Source of the DNA: an uncultured Bacteroidia bacterium
GTDB lineage: Bacteria > Bacteroidota > Bacteroidia > Bacteroidales > UBA932
Direction of reading: 5' to 3'
DNA length: 5,617 nt
Assembly: GCA_902766985.1 (NCBI GenBank)
Contig: CACXFP010000066.1
Span: forward strand, 1-5,617
Part shown: piece after piece, positions 1 through 5,617 of the stretch
Layout: every line of letters starts with the position of its first letter
Position numbering within the stretch: position 1 is the stretch's first letter
Notes under the pieces: generated by a model
Seen by the model: only the letters and a program-made list of their open reading frames with translations
Told to the model about the DNA's origin: nothing
Databases searched by the model: none
Made by a program: the position numbers and the translations under genes

Positions 1-477
1 CATCCCGTCGGCCCAGCAGGTGGGGAGCTTTTCACCGTTCAACGAGACGTCGACACCTAGCATCGCGGCTCCGGAGCGGTGGACGGTAACCTCGTTGAGG
101 GCATAGGGGGAGAAACCTTTGATTCCGGACACGTCCACGCCATGCACCTCGGTTTGCAGGAGAGACCTGTCCTCGAGCACATAACGCCCGGCCAGAAGGG
201 GCCCGGCCACATCCTCAGGCCTGTTCTCGGAAAGGAAACCCAGACGTCCGAGATTAACGCCCAGGACGGGAATCCCGCTGTCCCCGATCCTTTTGGCGGC
301 GGAGAGGAATGTTCCGTCACCACCTATGGAGAGCAGGGCATCGGTACCCGCCACGAGGTCTTCCGACCCGTTTATCTCATACAGTCCGCAGGCGGCATCC
401 GCAAGGGTCTTCACCAGGTCCTTCAGACGGGGATCCGACGCCAGCTCCCTGTCTTTCATGTATAAAGCTAGCTTCAT
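1..477 (-). CDS. nadK: NAD kinase, N-terminal part (C-terminus beyond left edge)
   Basis: Cytoplasmic enzyme that phosphorylates NAD to NADP with ATP or polyphosphate; it is the only route to NADP in most bacteria. The visible 159 residues start MKLALYMKDRELASD and show the family marks in order: the GGDGT nucleotide-binding/catalytic motif at residues 52-56 (preceded by LLSI), the conserved GVNLGRLGFL stretch at 73-82, and the ALNEV segment with the NE pair at 128-129. The visible sequence ends in WADGM, where the family continues into the substrate-binding region. NAD kinases are usually near 290 residues, so roughly the last 45 percent is missing through truncation by the window, not damage. 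The ATG at 477-475 is chosen because it gives the usual short beta-strand start; a second in-frame ATG lies six codons in (459-457). It is divergent from pdxJ. Family call is very secure; the exact start is less so, because the likely promoter lies almost on top of it. Confidence 0.96.
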   Translation of the reverse strand, partial: MKLALYMKDRELASDPRLKDLVKTLADAACGLYEINGSEDLVAGTDALLSIGGDGTFLSAAKRIGDSGIPVLGVNLGRLGFLSENRPEDVAGPLLAGRYVLEDRSLLQTEVHGVDVSGIKGFSPYALNEVTVHRSGAAMLGVDVSLNGEKLPTCWADGM

Positions 478-482
478 GACGC

Positions 483-490
483 CAAAAATA
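483..490 (-). promoter_or_regulatory. Possible Bacteroidetes -7 element for nadK
   Basis: Read on the minus strand this is TATTTTTG, an exact match to the Bacteroidetes -7 consensus TAnnTTTG. No good TTTG lies at the expected distance upstream: about 20 bases away the strand reads GTTC (514-511), only a partial match. If the element is used, transcription would start near 479, two bases before the nadK ATG, giving an almost leaderless mRNA. The match is seen in the sequence; activity is inferred. Confidence 0.35.
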
Positions 491-498
491 CTACATAA

Positions 499-530
499 TT
501 TACAAAATTTGAACGGATTTGTTAATTTTG
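499..530 (+). promoter_or_regulatory. Probable pdxJ promoter, Bacteroidetes type
   Basis: TAATTTTG at 523-530 matches the -7 consensus TAnnTTTG exactly. TTTA at 499-502 sits 20 bases upstream and matches three of the four bases of the -33 TTTG element. Two perfect TTTG copies (508-511 and 518-521) are closer than usual. The predicted start of transcription is near 534, leaving about 31 bases of leader before the preferred pdxJ start at 565. The surrounding 478-564 gap is clearly AT-rich compared with the genes on either side and serves both divergent genes. Confidence 0.5.
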
Positions 531-564
531 TCCTTTGTCCGGAACCCAAACAAGGATGCGAACA

Positions 565-1284
565 ATGACAAGGCTCAGTGTAAATATCAATAAGATAGCC
601 ACAATCCGAAACTCCCGGGGAGGCAATGTCCCAGATGTGGAGAAGGCCGCAGTAAACTGCGAGCTTTTTGGAGCGGAAGGCATAACCGTACATCCCAGAC
701 CGGATGAAAGGCACATCCGCTATTCCGACGTAAGGGCCCTCAAGCCACTGGTAACCACGGAGTTCAATATAGAAGGCAATCCCATTCCGTCTTTCAGGGA
801 CCTTGTCCTGGAAGTCATTCCGGACCAGGTGACCCTTGTTCCGGATTCGCACGACGCCATCACTTCTGACAACGGGTGGGATACGGTAAGCAACCGAGGA
901 TTCCTCACCGACATCTGCAACCTGTTCAAGTCGAAAGGGATACGCACGTCCATCTTCATCAATCCGGATCCCCGGATGGCAGAGGGCGCAGCCGCCTGCG
1001 GATGCGACAGGATCGAGCTGTACACTGCCGCTTACGCCGCAGGATATCCCTCCGGAAGGGAGACGGCGATTGCTCCGTACCTGGAAACGGCCAGGGTCGC
1101 CCGGGATTGCGGACTGGGGGTGAACGCCGGTCACGACCTCAACCTCGCGAACCTGGGCTATTTCATCAGGACCATCCCCTGGACCGCCGAGGTTTCCATC
1201 GGCCACGCCATTATCAGCGACGCCCTGTATCTGGGCCTGGAAAAAACTATCAAGGCATATCTATCGGAAATCAAGATAATTTGA
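565..1284 (+). CDS. pdxJ: Pyridoxine 5'-phosphate synthase PdxJ
   Basis: Cytoplasmic TIM-barrel enzyme that condenses 1-deoxy-D-xylulose 5-phosphate with 3-amino-2-oxopropyl phosphate to give pyridoxine 5'-phosphate, the ring-closing step of the DXP-dependent vitamin B6 pathway. The 239 residues match the family's usual length. Visible marks are VNINKIATIRNSRGG at 6-20, GITVHPRPDERHIR at 39-52, FNIEG at 67-71, VNAGHDLN at 186-193 and SIGHAIISDALYLGL at 211-225. By comparison with E. coli PdxJ, the three catalytic residues correspond to His43, Glu70 and His190 and all are present. The E. coli Asp-His pair after VNI is Asn-Lys here (residues 9-10), which I recall as normal for Bacteroidetes enzymes. 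The reading frame is open to ATGs at 535 and 556, but 565 fits the family N-terminus (MTRLSVNIN) and has AAGG nine bases upstream (552-555). First gene of the plus-strand series; it may be transcribed apart from the genes beyond 1363. Confidence 0.97.
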   Translation: MTRLSVNINKIATIRNSRGGNVPDVEKAAVNCELFGAEGITVHPRPDERHIRYSDVRALKPLVTTEFNIEGNPIPSFRDLVLEVIPDQVTLVPDSHDAITSDNGWDTVSNRGFLTDICNLFKSKGIRTSIFINPDPRMAEGAAACGCDRIELYTAAYAAGYPSGRETAIAPYLETARVARDCGLGVNAGHDLNLANLGYFIRTIPWTAEVSIGHAIISDALYLGLEKTIKAYLSEIKII

Positions 1285-1285
1285 T

Positions 1286-1293
1286 TAATTTTG
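1286..1293 (+). promoter_or_regulatory. Possible -7 element upstream of the ompH-like gene
   Basis: TAATTTTG begins two bases after the pdxJ stop codon and matches TAnnTTTG exactly; it is the same octamer as in the pdxJ promoter at 523-530. No convincing TTTG lies about 20 bases upstream (TATC at 1262-1265, inside pdxJ). If used, transcription would start near 1297, with about 66 bases of leader before the ATG at 1363. The 78-base gap also argues for a separate start of the envelope gene cluster. Weak to moderate support. Confidence 0.4.
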
Positions 1294-1302
1294 CAGACTT
1301 GT

Positions 1303-1315
1303 CCGGACTTTCCGG
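1303..1315. other. Small inverted repeat in the pdxJ-ompH gap
   Basis: CCGGA (1303-1307) and TCCGG (1311-1315) are exact inverse complements separated by the three bases CTT. This could form a five-pair GC-rich hairpin early in the leader of the downstream gene. It is too short to be convincing, and no run of T follows, so it is not called as an intrinsic terminator. Confidence 0.25.
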
Positions 1316-1322
1316 TTATAAC

Positions 1323-1348
1323 AAAGGATAATATTAAAGGATAATATT
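1323..1348. repeat. Perfect tandem duplication of a 13-base unit
   Basis: AAAGGATAATATT occurs twice with no gap and no mismatch (1323-1335 and 1336-1348), followed by the related AAATAATT. It lies 14 to 40 bases upstream of the ATG at 1363, in the AT-rich leader. Each copy contains AAGG, a weak Shine-Dalgarno-like core, but even the nearer one (1337-1340) is 22 bases from the start codon, too far for standard pairing. It is either a chance slippage duplication or part of the translation-enhancing AT-rich leader. Confidence 0.85.
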
Positions 1349-1362
1349 AAATAATTCATAAA

Positions 1363-2019
1363 ATGAAAAACACATCTCTCATCCTGAGCATCATCGCCCT
1401 TGTAGCTGTTGCTGCTCTCGGCCTCAGCTCCCTCATTGACAACGGAAAAGGACCCAAGAAAGCCGCTGCTGCCGACGGGCAGGAAACCTCAGCTCCCACT
1501 GCCGGAGCCATCGTCTATTTCAACATGGACAAGGTGCTTGAAAACTATGACATGGCCAATGACCTCCGTTCAGTGGTCCAGACCAAGGTCCAGGGCATAT
1601 CTGACGAGGTCAACCGCAGGGGAAACAAACTCCAGGCTGATTATAACGCATTCCAGGACAAAATCAACAAAGGTCTCATGACCTCCTCCGTAGCCCAGGT
1701 CCAGAGCCAGGACCTCCAGTCCAGGCAGGAGAAATTCAGCACCTATGCAGCCCAGAAGCAGCGTGAGATCGAAGAGGAGCAGACTGTCATGCAGAACCAG
1801 ATCCTCGAGGCCATCAGGGCCTATGTCGAGAAGTATAACTCCGAGAAGAATTACGCCATGGTCATCGCCACCCAGAGCGTCAGCGGAGCTCCCGGAGCAC
1901 TCACCGCTCCCGTGGTCGACGCAGATTCCGCCCTTGACGTGACCGACGAAATCCTTGCCGGACTCAACGACGAATACATCAAGAGCAAATCCGCTCCCAA
2001 GGCTGCCCCGGCCGAGTAA
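1363..2019 (+). CDS. OmpH/Skp-family periplasmic chaperone-like protein, N-terminally anchored
   Basis: Predicted envelope protein of 218 residues. Skp/OmpH proteins are periplasmic trimers that hold unfolded outer-membrane proteins in long coiled-coil arms; that role is inferred here. Residues 5-25 are a hydrophobic segment (ILSIIALVAVAALGL) with no lipobox Cys and only a weak possible signal-peptidase site (ALG at 18-20), so it may stay as a membrane anchor. A low-complexity Ala/Lys/Pro linker follows (30-48). The OmpH core runs from AIVYFNMDKVLENYDM (49-64), through a long charged helical region rich in Gln, Glu and Lys (about 66-157), to YNSEKNYAMVIA (158-169) and the closing helix LDVTDEILAGLNDEY (191-205). 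The tail is Lys/Ala/Pro-rich. No cysteine is present. The ATG at 1363 directly precedes a Lys-Asn then hydrophobic start. Skp genes often sit beside bamA; here the next gene is a glycosyltransferase 23 bases downstream. Family secure, client proteins unknown. Confidence 0.88.
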   Translation: MKNTSLILSIIALVAVAALGLSSLIDNGKGPKKAAAADGQETSAPTAGAIVYFNMDKVLENYDMANDLRSVVQTKVQGISDEVNRRGNKLQADYNAFQDKINKGLMTSSVAQVQSQDLQSRQEKFSTYAAQKQREIEEEQTVMQNQILEAIRAYVEKYNSEKNYAMVIATQSVSGAPGALTAPVVDADSALDVTDEILAGLNDEYIKSKSAPKAAPAE

Positions 2020-2042
2020 GGAACACAGTCAACAACAGATAC

Positions 2043-3167
2043 TTGAGAATTGCGATACTGTCGACTTTCTACCCTTTGAGAGGAGGGATCGCCCAGTTCA
2101 ATGCCGACCTGTATAATGAACTGGGCAAGTCCCACACTGTAAAGGCCTTCACTTTCAGCAGACAGTATCCGCAGTTCCTCTTCCCCGGGAAAACCCAATA
2201 CGTTACATCCGACGACAACGCCGTGCCGGTGGACAGTGATCCTGTCCTCGACACGGCGAACCCTTTCACCTGGGGCAGGTGCGCTGACGCCATCATAAGA
2301 TGGAAGCCGGACCTCCTCGTGATGAAGTACTGGATGTCATGGTTCGGTCCTTCCCTCGGATACGTCGCCCGCAGGGTCAGGAAAACCGGCTGCAAGACGG
2401 TTTCCATACTGGACAACGTAATTCCCCATGAGAAGCGGTTTTTCGACGCCCCTCTCACGAATTATTTCCTGTCAGGCTGTTCCGGGCACATAGCCATGTG
2501 CCGGGAAGTTTCCGAAGACCTTCTTTCCCTTTCCCCGGAGGCAAGATGCACCATCCTCCCCCACCCCCTCTACAACCACTTCGGTTCCGCAATCCCACGC
2601 GAAGCAGCAGAGGACAGGCTCGGACTCCCTCACGGAAAACGCAACCTCCTGTTCTTCGGCCTTATACGGGATTACAAAGGGCTTGACATACTCATTGATG
2701 CATTTTCTCTCCTTGATGACAGCTACACCCTCACGATAGCAGGCGAGCCTTACGAATCATTCGAGAAATACGGGAAAGCCATATCCCTCTCCCCCGCAAA
2801 AGACAGGATCCGGGTGTTCCCGCGCTACATCCCCGACTCCGAAGTCAAGGATTTCTTCTCGGCGGCCGACCTTGCCGTCCTGCCATACCGCAGCGCCACG
2901 CAGAGCGGCATTTCTTCCATCGCGTATAATTTCGACGTACCCCTGGTCGTGACCGACACCGGAGGCCTCAAGGCCACCGTAGGAAAAACTGGCACGGGTC
3001 TTGTCGCAGAAAGTGCCGAAGCGGGGGCCATCGCCCGCGAAATCAGGCGCTTCTTCTCGGAACCCGGACTGGGATCCCTTTGCCGGGAAAACATCAGGAA
3101 AGAGAAGGAAAGGCTTTCATGGGCGTCCTTCGCCCGCGGACTGACTGATTTCGCGCAGAGCCTCTGA
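2043..3167 (+). CDS. GT-B glycosyltransferase, GT4-like, TTG start
   Basis: Predicted cytoplasmic or membrane-associated sugar transferase of 374 residues, a usual length for GT4-type enzymes. It should move a sugar from a nucleotide-sugar donor to a glycan or lipid acceptor; neither can be named. The N-terminal domain starts MRIAILSTFYPLRGGIAQF, with the Gly-Gly loop at 14-15. The conserved HP at 174-175 leads to the domain junction, and the C-terminal donor-binding domain begins at LLFFGLIRDYKGLDIL (202-217). PYRSATQSGISSIAY (281-295) and VVTDTGGL (302-309) lie where the GT4 E-x7-E loop normally sits. That motif is not canonical: QSGI replaces the first Glu region. No signal peptide or transmembrane helix is evident. 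The start codon is TTG: there is no in-frame ATG near it, and this codon places the family N-terminus exactly. It follows ompH by 23 bases and precedes the LysM gene by 19, so it is probably cotranscribed. Class is secure, substrate unknown. Confidence 0.9.
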   Translation: MRIAILSTFYPLRGGIAQFNADLYNELGKSHTVKAFTFSRQYPQFLFPGKTQYVTSDDNAVPVDSDPVLDTANPFTWGRCADAIIRWKPDLLVMKYWMSWFGPSLGYVARRVRKTGCKTVSILDNVIPHEKRFFDAPLTNYFLSGCSGHIAMCREVSEDLLSLSPEARCTILPHPLYNHFGSAIPREAAEDRLGLPHGKRNLLFFGLIRDYKGLDILIDAFSLLDDSYTLTIAGEPYESFEKYGKAISLSPAKDRIRVFPRYIPDSEVKDFFSAADLAVLPYRSATQSGISSIAYNFDVPLVVTDTGGLKATVGKTGTGLVAESAEAGAIAREIRRFFSEPGLGSLCRENIRKEKERLSWASFARGLTDFAQSL

Positions 3168-3186
3168 TTCCAATAAAGATCACATT

Positions 3187-4989
3187 ATGAAGAAATTGAC
3201 GATAATACTCCTGACCTGCCTGCTTGCACTGGATTACTCCGGGCAGGTGGTTTTCGCACAGGGATATCAGCAGACTCCGGTGACTGTATCCAAAGAAAAG
3301 GTCAGGCTTAACGGCAAGGTGTACTATTCCCACGTCGTGCTCGAGAAACAGACCCTTTTCTCGGTTGCAAAGGCATATGGTGTGACCATGCAGGACATAG
3401 TCAAGGCGAACCCGGCCCTTGACCTCGCCAACAACGGGTTGAAAAAAAACCAGATAGTTCTGATTCCCGCCGAACTCGTGAATACGGCGTCGCACCCGGA
3501 GGAGATGAAGGAGGAGGCAACCGACGACAGGGTTCCGTCCCCGATCAAGGTCAGGGAAGAAGCCCCTGCGGGAGAAGAAACGGCGAATCCGGCCATTCCG
3601 GAGAAAAAGGGGAACAAGGATTATTTCATCCATATCGTCAAATGGTATGAGGACCTTTCAGACATAGCCAAGAAATACGGGATGTCGGAGGAAACCATAA
3701 TGAGATACAACGGGATGAAGTCCTCCAAGGTCAAGAAAAAGATGAGGCTGAAAATCCCTTACAGGCCGGATGAGACCGTGGACACAAAGGATTCAGAAGC
3801 TGAAGCAGCGGTGCCGGACCAGGCAGCCGTCCCCGCCGCTCCCGCAACGGACACCCTTGAGGTGGCGCAGCAGGAAGCGGACAGCGTGGAAGTCGATGAA
3901 AGGGACATTCCCTGGTACAAGACCATATTCACCGGAAAGAAGGACGTCAAGATATCCCTTCTGTTCCCCCTCAACGCAGACAAGGCCGTCAATGAGAATT
4001 TCGCCGATTTCTACGCGGGAGCCCTCCTTGCCGCCCGGGATCTCGGCTCAAAAGACGGTATAAACCTCGACATCAACGTCTATGATGTGGCTTCAGGGAA
4101 CATTCCCCTGACAAAAGAGAACTTCGAAGGAAGCGACCTCGTCATCGGCCCCGTGTCCAGGAAAGACATCACAGCCGCCCTTGACGTATGTCCAAGGAAC
4201 AAATACCTGATTTCCCCCCTCGATCCGGGAGTATCCGCCCTGGCAGCGACCACGCCCAACCTCATCCAGGCGCCCACGCCGGCAGCCTTCCAATACAAGG
4301 ACGTCGTGAACTGGGTGCGGGAAGACAAGGGAGAGGCAGACAGGGTCCTCCTCATCTACGAAAAAGACGCCAAGGAATCGACGGCTGCAGCAAGCATGCT
4401 CGCCGCCCTCGACTCCTCGAGAATCGAGTACAAAACCCTCTCCTACGGGATACTGGAAGGCAGGAACATCGACAGGTCCATGGCTGAACTCCTCTCAAAA
4501 GAAGCGCCCAACAGGATTATCCTGGCATCGGAAAGCGAGGCCTTCGTGGGAGACGTGGTCAGGAACCTCAACCTCCTCATCCACGGCAAATATGCCATCA
4601 CCCTTTACAGCCCTTCGAAAATCAGGAACTTCGAGACCATCGACGTCGAGAGCCTCCACAATGTGAACCTCCATGTGAGCACCACATATTTTATCGACTA
4701 TGATGACGCCAGGGTCAGGAGTTTCCTTCTGGCATACAGGGCTCTGTACAAGACGGAGCCCTCCCAGTTCGCCTTCCAGGGATACGATGTAATGGATTAT
4801 TTCACGAGGATGTACTCGAAATACGGCCGCAACTGGTACAAGATGGCTTCACGGGGAAGGACCGCAGGGCTCCAGGCTGACTATAGATTCATTGAATACA
4901 AGGGCGGAGGATTCACCAACGGCGCCGTCCGCCGCGTGACCTATGATCCCGGATACACCATAACCCTGGTGAAAAACTACAAAGACTGA
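3187..4989 (+). CDS. Exported protein with two LysM domains and a type-I periplasmic-binding-like domain
   Basis: The 600-residue product begins with a clear signal peptide (MKKLTIILLTCLLAL, then VFA before Gln25), so it should be periplasmic or surface-exposed. LysM 1 spans about 47-94 (QTLFSVAKAYGVTMQDIVKAN, ending NQIVLIPAE) and LysM 2 about 147-192 (EDLSDIAKKYGMSEETIMRYN, ending MRLKIPY); LysM folds bind the glycan part of peptidoglycan. Acidic, Ala/Pro/Glu-rich linkers lie at about 98-142 and 193-240. From about 253 to the end the pattern DVKISLLFPLN, FYAGALLAARDL, DLVIGPVSRKDI, RVLLIYEKD, RIILASESE and FAFQGYDVMDYF resembles the type-I periplasmic binding (PBP1) fold of amino-acid receptors. 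No catalytic motif was seen. After cleavage only one cysteine remains (in LDVCPRNKY), so no internal disulfide is possible. No transporter gene is adjacent in the window, so a regulatory, sensor or scaffold role on the cell wall is as likely as uptake. Domains are well supported; function and ligand are unknown. Confidence 0.88.
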   Translation: MKKLTIILLTCLLALDYSGQVVFAQGYQQTPVTVSKEKVRLNGKVYYSHVVLEKQTLFSVAKAYGVTMQDIVKANPALDLANNGLKKNQIVLIPAELVNTASHPEEMKEEATDDRVPSPIKVREEAPAGEETANPAIPEKKGNKDYFIHIVKWYEDLSDIAKKYGMSEETIMRYNGMKSSKVKKKMRLKIPYRPDETVDTKDSEAEAAVPDQAAVPAAPATDTLEVAQQEADSVEVDERDIPWYKTIFTGKKDVKISLLFPLNADKAVNENFADFYAGALLAARDLGSKDGINLDINVYDVASGNIPLTKENFEGSDLVIGPVSRKDITAALDVCPRNKYLISPLDPGVSALAATTPNLIQAPTPAAFQYKDVVNWVREDKGEADRVLLIYEKDAKESTAAASMLAALDSSRIEYKTLSYGILEGRNIDRSMAELLSKEAPNRIILASESEAFVGDVVRNLNLLIHGKYAITLYSPSKIRNFETIDVESLHNVNLHVSTTYFIDYDDARVRSFLLAYRALYKTEPSQFAFQGYDVMDYFTRMYSKYGRNWYKMASRGRTAGLQADYRFIEYKGGGFTNGAVRRVTYDPGYTITLVKNYKD

Positions 4990-4991
4990 CT

Positions 4992-5617
4992 ATGACCGAG
5001 AACATCGACTGCCTCATCATCGGCGGAGGCCCCGCCGGATACACAGCTGCGATTTATGCTTCACGCGCAGCTCTCAAGCCCGTCCTCTACGAAGGTATGG
5101 AACCTGGAGGGCAGCTGACCACCACAACAGTCGTGGAAAACTTCCCCGGATATGAGAACGGGGTTGACGCCAACGCGCTGATGGACGAGATGCGCCGCCA
5201 GGCCGTCCGCCTCGGGGCAGACATTAGGAGAGGGACCGTCACGGCCGCCGACCTTTCTTCCCGTCCTTTCAAGGTCACGGTCGACGGGGAGAATGTCCTG
5301 AATGCAAAAACAATCATAATCGCAACGGGAGCTACGGCAAAGTACCTCGGCCTGCCCTCTGAAAAGGAATTCAGGGGCATGGGCGTCTCGGCTTGTGCCA
5401 CCTGCGACGGCTTCTTCTACAGGAAAAAGGATGTCGCCGTCGTAGGAGGAGGCGATACAGCCTGCCAGGAGGCAGTCTATCTCGCCGGCCTGTGCAAGAA
5501 GGTATATATGATCGTAAGGAGGGATGTCCTCCGCGCCTCCGTAGCCATGCAGGAAAAGGTCAAGGCGGCTCCAAACATCGAGATTCTCTGGAACTGCAAC
5601 ACCCAGGAAGTCCTCGG
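4992..5617 (+). CDS. trxB: Thioredoxin reductase, N-terminal two thirds (C-terminus beyond right edge)
   Basis: Cytoplasmic FAD enzyme that passes electrons from NADPH to thioredoxin. The 208 complete codons visible show the FAD-binding GGGPAG at 11-16 (after CLII), EPGGQLTTTTVVENFPGY at 37-54, ATGA at 111-114, the redox-active Cys-Ala-Thr-Cys at 135-138 (in SACATCDGFFY), the NADPH-binding GGGDTACQEA at 152-161, and VRRD at 175-178 with RAS following, matching the HRRD..RA segment that recognises the NADPH 2'-phosphate in E. coli TrxB. All key residues seen are intact. Full proteins are about 310-320 residues, so about 105 or more lie outside the window. The ATG at 4992 follows the LysM gene's stop by two bases without a clear ribosome-binding site, so translation is probably coupled to the upstream gene. 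Very secure call. Confidence 0.96.
   Translation, partial: MTENIDCLIIGGGPAGYTAAIYASRAALKPVLYEGMEPGGQLTTTTVVENFPGYENGVDANALMDEMRRQAVRLGADIRRGTVTAADLSSRPFKVTVDGENVLNAKTIIIATGATAKYLGLPSEKEFRGMGVSACATCDGFFYRKKDVAVVGGGDTACQEAVYLAGLCKKVYMIVRRDVLRASVAMQEKVKAAPNIEILWNCNTQEVL

Noticed and set aside
79..465. A 128-codon plus-strand frame opposite nadK
   Set aside because: The minus strand here encodes NAD kinase with its GGDGT and NE motifs; the opposite frame has no family features.
535..564. A longer pdxJ start at 535 or 556
   Set aside because: The extra residues (MSGTQTRMRT) are not part of the family N-terminus, and 535 coincides with the predicted transcription start; 565 has an AAGG at a suitable distance.
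1301..1316. Intrinsic terminator after pdxJ
   Set aside because: The stem is only five pairs with a three-base loop, and no T-run follows.
876..1331. A 151-codon frame inside pdxJ running past its stop
   Set aside because: The translation is Arg/Gly/Pro/His-rich with no domain, typical of an out-of-frame reading of a real gene.
3094..3633. A 179-codon open frame on the minus strand, opposite the glycosyltransferase end and the LysM gene start
   Set aside because: It lies antisense to two well-supported genes, shows no recognisable domain, and crosses their junction; it is best explained as a shadow of GC-rich coding sequence.
1..5617. Mobile element, CRISPR array, defence system, tRNA or riboswitch
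   Set aside because: Genes are packed end to end with consistent base and codon use; no transposase, spaced repeats, cloverleaf or known riboswitch core was seen, and the gaps are too short for most of these.

Overview
The window looks like chromosomal housekeeping DNA from a fairly GC-rich member of the Bacteroidales (phylum Bacteroidota). Three things point there. The PdxJ and the anchored OmpH/Skp-like protein have Bacteroidetes-type sequences. The AT-rich gaps carry exact matches to the Bacteroidetes -7 promoter element TAnnTTTG. Strong Shine-Dalgarno sequences are scarce. The genus cannot be fixed from the sequence; a gut-type lineage with higher GC than Bacteroides is plausible.

Layout. 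On the minus strand, 1-477 is the N-terminal half of NAD kinase (nadK), which runs off the left edge. A short AT-rich divergent promoter region (478-564) separates it from a plus-strand series that fills the rest: pdxJ (565-1284), an OmpH/Skp-like periplasmic chaperone (1363-2019), a GT-B glycosyltransferase that appears to use a TTG start (2043-3167), an exported protein with two LysM domains and a C-terminal type-I periplasmic-binding-like domain (3187-4989), and the N-terminal two thirds of thioredoxin reductase trxB (4992 to the right edge). The gap of 78 bases after pdxJ holds a promoter-like element, a small inverted repeat and a perfect 13-base tandem duplication. The remaining gaps are 23, 19 and 2 bases, so the four genes from ompH-like to trxB are probably one transcription unit.

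How the genes relate. nadK and pdxJ both make cofactors: NADP from NAD, and pyridoxine 5'-phosphate. The next three genes look like envelope functions: periplasmic chaperoning, sugar transfer for a surface or envelope glycan, and a peptidoglycan-associated binding protein. trxB uses NADPH, whose precursor NADP is made by NadK.

There is no mobile element, CRISPR array, tRNA, rRNA or obvious foreign insert. I do not see a new defence or mobile system. The best leads are the LysM/binding-fold protein with no assigned partner, the non-canonical glycosyltransferase active-site region with its TTG start, and the arrangement of the two AT-rich control regions.
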